The translations under genes and the position numbers were made by a program. Source: Sphingomonadales bacterium (GTDB lineage: Bacteria; Pseudomonadota; Alphaproteobacteria; Sphingomonadales; Sphingomonadaceae). From it: a stretch of DNA of 14,211 bases. The notes under the pieces are model-generated. The model was not told where the DNA came from, made no database searches, and was given only the letters and a program-made list of their open reading frames with translations. Where the stretch lies: contig JAGXGT010000032.1 in assembly GCA_024636595.1 (NCBI GenBank), positions 1 through 14,211 of the forward strand, in the 5' to 3' direction. Positions 12,962-14,211 of this stretch are shown here, in pieces; position 1 is the stretch's first letter, and the number at the start of each line of letters is the position of its first letter.

Positions 12962-14211
12962 GTGACCGACTATCGTGAAGCAGGAGAGAATTCCAAAGCG
13001 TGGCCATTCGAGGAAGCCCGCAAGCTGCTCAAACGCTATCGCGGCGAGCGCGGTGCGCCTGCTCCCAAGCCGGGTGGCGAGCCAATGCTGTTCGAAACCG
13101 GCTATGGTCCTTCGGGCCTGCCGCACATCGGCACGTTCAACGAAGTGTTGCGGACGACCATGGTGCGCCATGCCTATGAAACGCTGACCGGTAATCCGAC
13201 AAGGCTGATCGCGTTCAGCGATGATATGGACGGGTTTCGCAAGGTGCCGACCAATGTCCCCAATCAGGATATGTTGGCAGAGCATCTGCACAAGCCGCTG
13301 ACGCAGGTTCCCAATCCCTTCGAAACCGAGCACGAAAGCTTTGCCGCGCATAACAATGCGATGCTGCGGGAGTTTCTCGATCAATTCGGCTTCGACTATG
13401 AATTTATCTCGTCAACCGAGCAATATCAGAGCGGCGCGTTTGACGAGACGCTGAAACTGGTGCTGGCGCGCAACCAGCAGATTTTGGACATCATGCTGCC
13501 GACATTGGGCAAGGAGCGGCAGGCGACTTATTCGCCGATCCTGCCGATCAGCCCGAAAACCGGTCACGTCTTGCAGGTACCGGTCGAGATCGTTGATGCC
13601 GACGCCGGAATCGTCCGGTTCGAGGATCAGGGCGAGATGATCGAGCACAATATTCTTTCCGGTGGTGCCAAGCTGCAATGGAAGGTCGACTGGGCTATGC
13701 GCTGGACCGCGCTGGGCGTCGACTATGAAATGTACGGCAAGGACCTGACCGACAGCGGTGTGCAGTCGGGCAAGATTGCCAAGGTGCTGGGCGCGCGCAA
13801 GCCGGAAGGGCTGATCTACGAAATGTTTCTCGACGAAAAGGGCGAGAAGATATCCAAGTCCAAGGGCAATGGCCTCAGCCTCGACGAATGGCTGCGCTAT
13901 GGCTCCGAAACCAGTCTTGCTTTCTACATCTTCCGCGAGCCGAAGTCGGCGAAGCAGCTGCACATGGGCGTCATTCCCAAGGCGGTCGACGAATATTTCC
14001 AGTCTCGCGCCCTCTGGCATGAGCAGACACCGGAAAAGCGGCTCGGCAACGCGGTGCATCATGTCCACAATGGCGATGTGCCGAAAGACACGATCCCGGT
14101 CACCTTTGGTCTGCTGCTCAATCTGGTTGGCGTGATGGGCGATGCCGATCGCGAGCAGATCTGGGGCTATTTGCGCCAATATGCACCGGATGCGACGCCG
14201 GAGCGCTATCC
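12962..14211 (+). CDS. lysK: Lysine--tRNA ligase, class I (archaeal type), partial at the right edge
   Basis: About 416 codons are present; class I enzymes of this group are around 520-530 residues, so roughly the last fifth is missing. The protein attaches lysine to tRNA-Lys in the cytoplasm. The class I Rossmann signatures are clear: YGPSGLPHIGT (His55-Ile-Gly-Thr58, the HIGH box) and EKISKSKGN (Lys296-Ile-Ser-Lys-Ser300, the KMSKS box). The segment IAFSDDMDGFRKVP and the YEMYGKDLTDSG stretch also fit class I LysRS. Most bacteria use the unrelated class II enzyme, but alphaproteobacteria are among the groups that use class I, which agrees with the rest of the window. Translation starts at GTG. 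It diverges from the NnrU-helicase-SixA operon. Confidence 0.93.
   Translation, partial: MTDYREAGENSKAWPFEEARKLLKRYRGERGAPAPKPGGEPMLFETGYGPSGLPHIGTFNEVLRTTMVRHAYETLTGNPTRLIAFSDDMDGFRKVPTNVPNQDMLAEHLHKPLTQVPNPFETEHESFAAHNNAMLREFLDQFGFDYEFISSTEQYQSGAFDETLKLVLARNQQILDIMLPTLGKERQATYSPILPISPKTGHVLQVPVEIVDADAGIVRFEDQGEMIEHNILSGGAKLQWKVDWAMRWTALGVDYEMYGKDLTDSGVQSGKIAKVLGARKPEGLIYEMFLDEKGEKISKSKGNGLSLDEWLRYGSETSLAFYIFREPKSAKQLHMGVIPKAVDEYFQSRALWHEQTPEKRLGNAVHHVHNGDVPKDTIPVTFGLLLNLVGVMGDADREQIWGYLRQYAPDATPERY

Noticed and set aside
12872..13384. 171-codon N-terminal extension of the NnrU-like protein
   Set aside because: It runs antisense through the lysyl-tRNA synthetase gene; a strong AGGAG fixes the start at 12871.
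13412..14179. 255-codon minus-strand frame opposite the lysyl-tRNA synthetase gene
   Set aside because: Antisense to a gene with unmistakable HIGH and KMSKS motifs; a composition artefact.

Overview
The window looks like the chromosome of an alphaproteobacterium, most likely of the order Sphingomonadales. Three signs point there: a class I (archaeal-type) lysyl-tRNA synthetase, the adjacent pair ihfA then merR-type regulator, and a small secreted four-cysteine protein of a kind I associate with sphingomonads. Most of the window is GC-rich with dense coding. The first ~1.7 kb is more AT-rich and looks like accessory DNA. Taxonomy is inferred from protein character, not from a search.

Left, 1-1730 (mobile or island-like): the 5' end of an IS5-family insertion sequence runs off the left edge. 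Next come a C-terminally truncated DUF3768 gene and a short, catalytic-domain-only tyrosine recombinase, both on the minus strand. About 600 bases of AT-rich non-coding DNA follow, holding a possible recombinase core site and a tRNA T-arm-like remnant.

Middle, 1731-7544: a DUF423 membrane protein (minus), then an exported M24-family metallopeptidase (plus) converging on an isochorismatase-fold amidohydrolase (minus). Behind it lies a tight minus-strand operon read right to left: TesB-like thioesterase, FAD-dependent amine-oxidase-like protein, SAM-dependent methyltransferase. The first junction overlaps by 1 base and the second has a 3-base gap. The set suggests acyl or lipid modification, but no pathway can be named from sequence alone.

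Right, 7545-14211: ihfA and a MerR-family regulator (plus) diverge from the thioesterase operon. Then come a small secreted protein (minus) and a second tight minus-strand operon: NnrU-like membrane protein, DinG/XPD-type iron-sulfur helicase, SixA-like histidine phosphatase (junctions of 0 and -4 bases). The class I lysyl-tRNA synthetase gene diverges from this operon and runs off the right edge.

I found no rRNA, intact tRNA or CRISPR array. The least explained items are the thioesterase/FAD/methyltransferase operon, the helicase's N-terminal domain and the recombinase neighbourhood.
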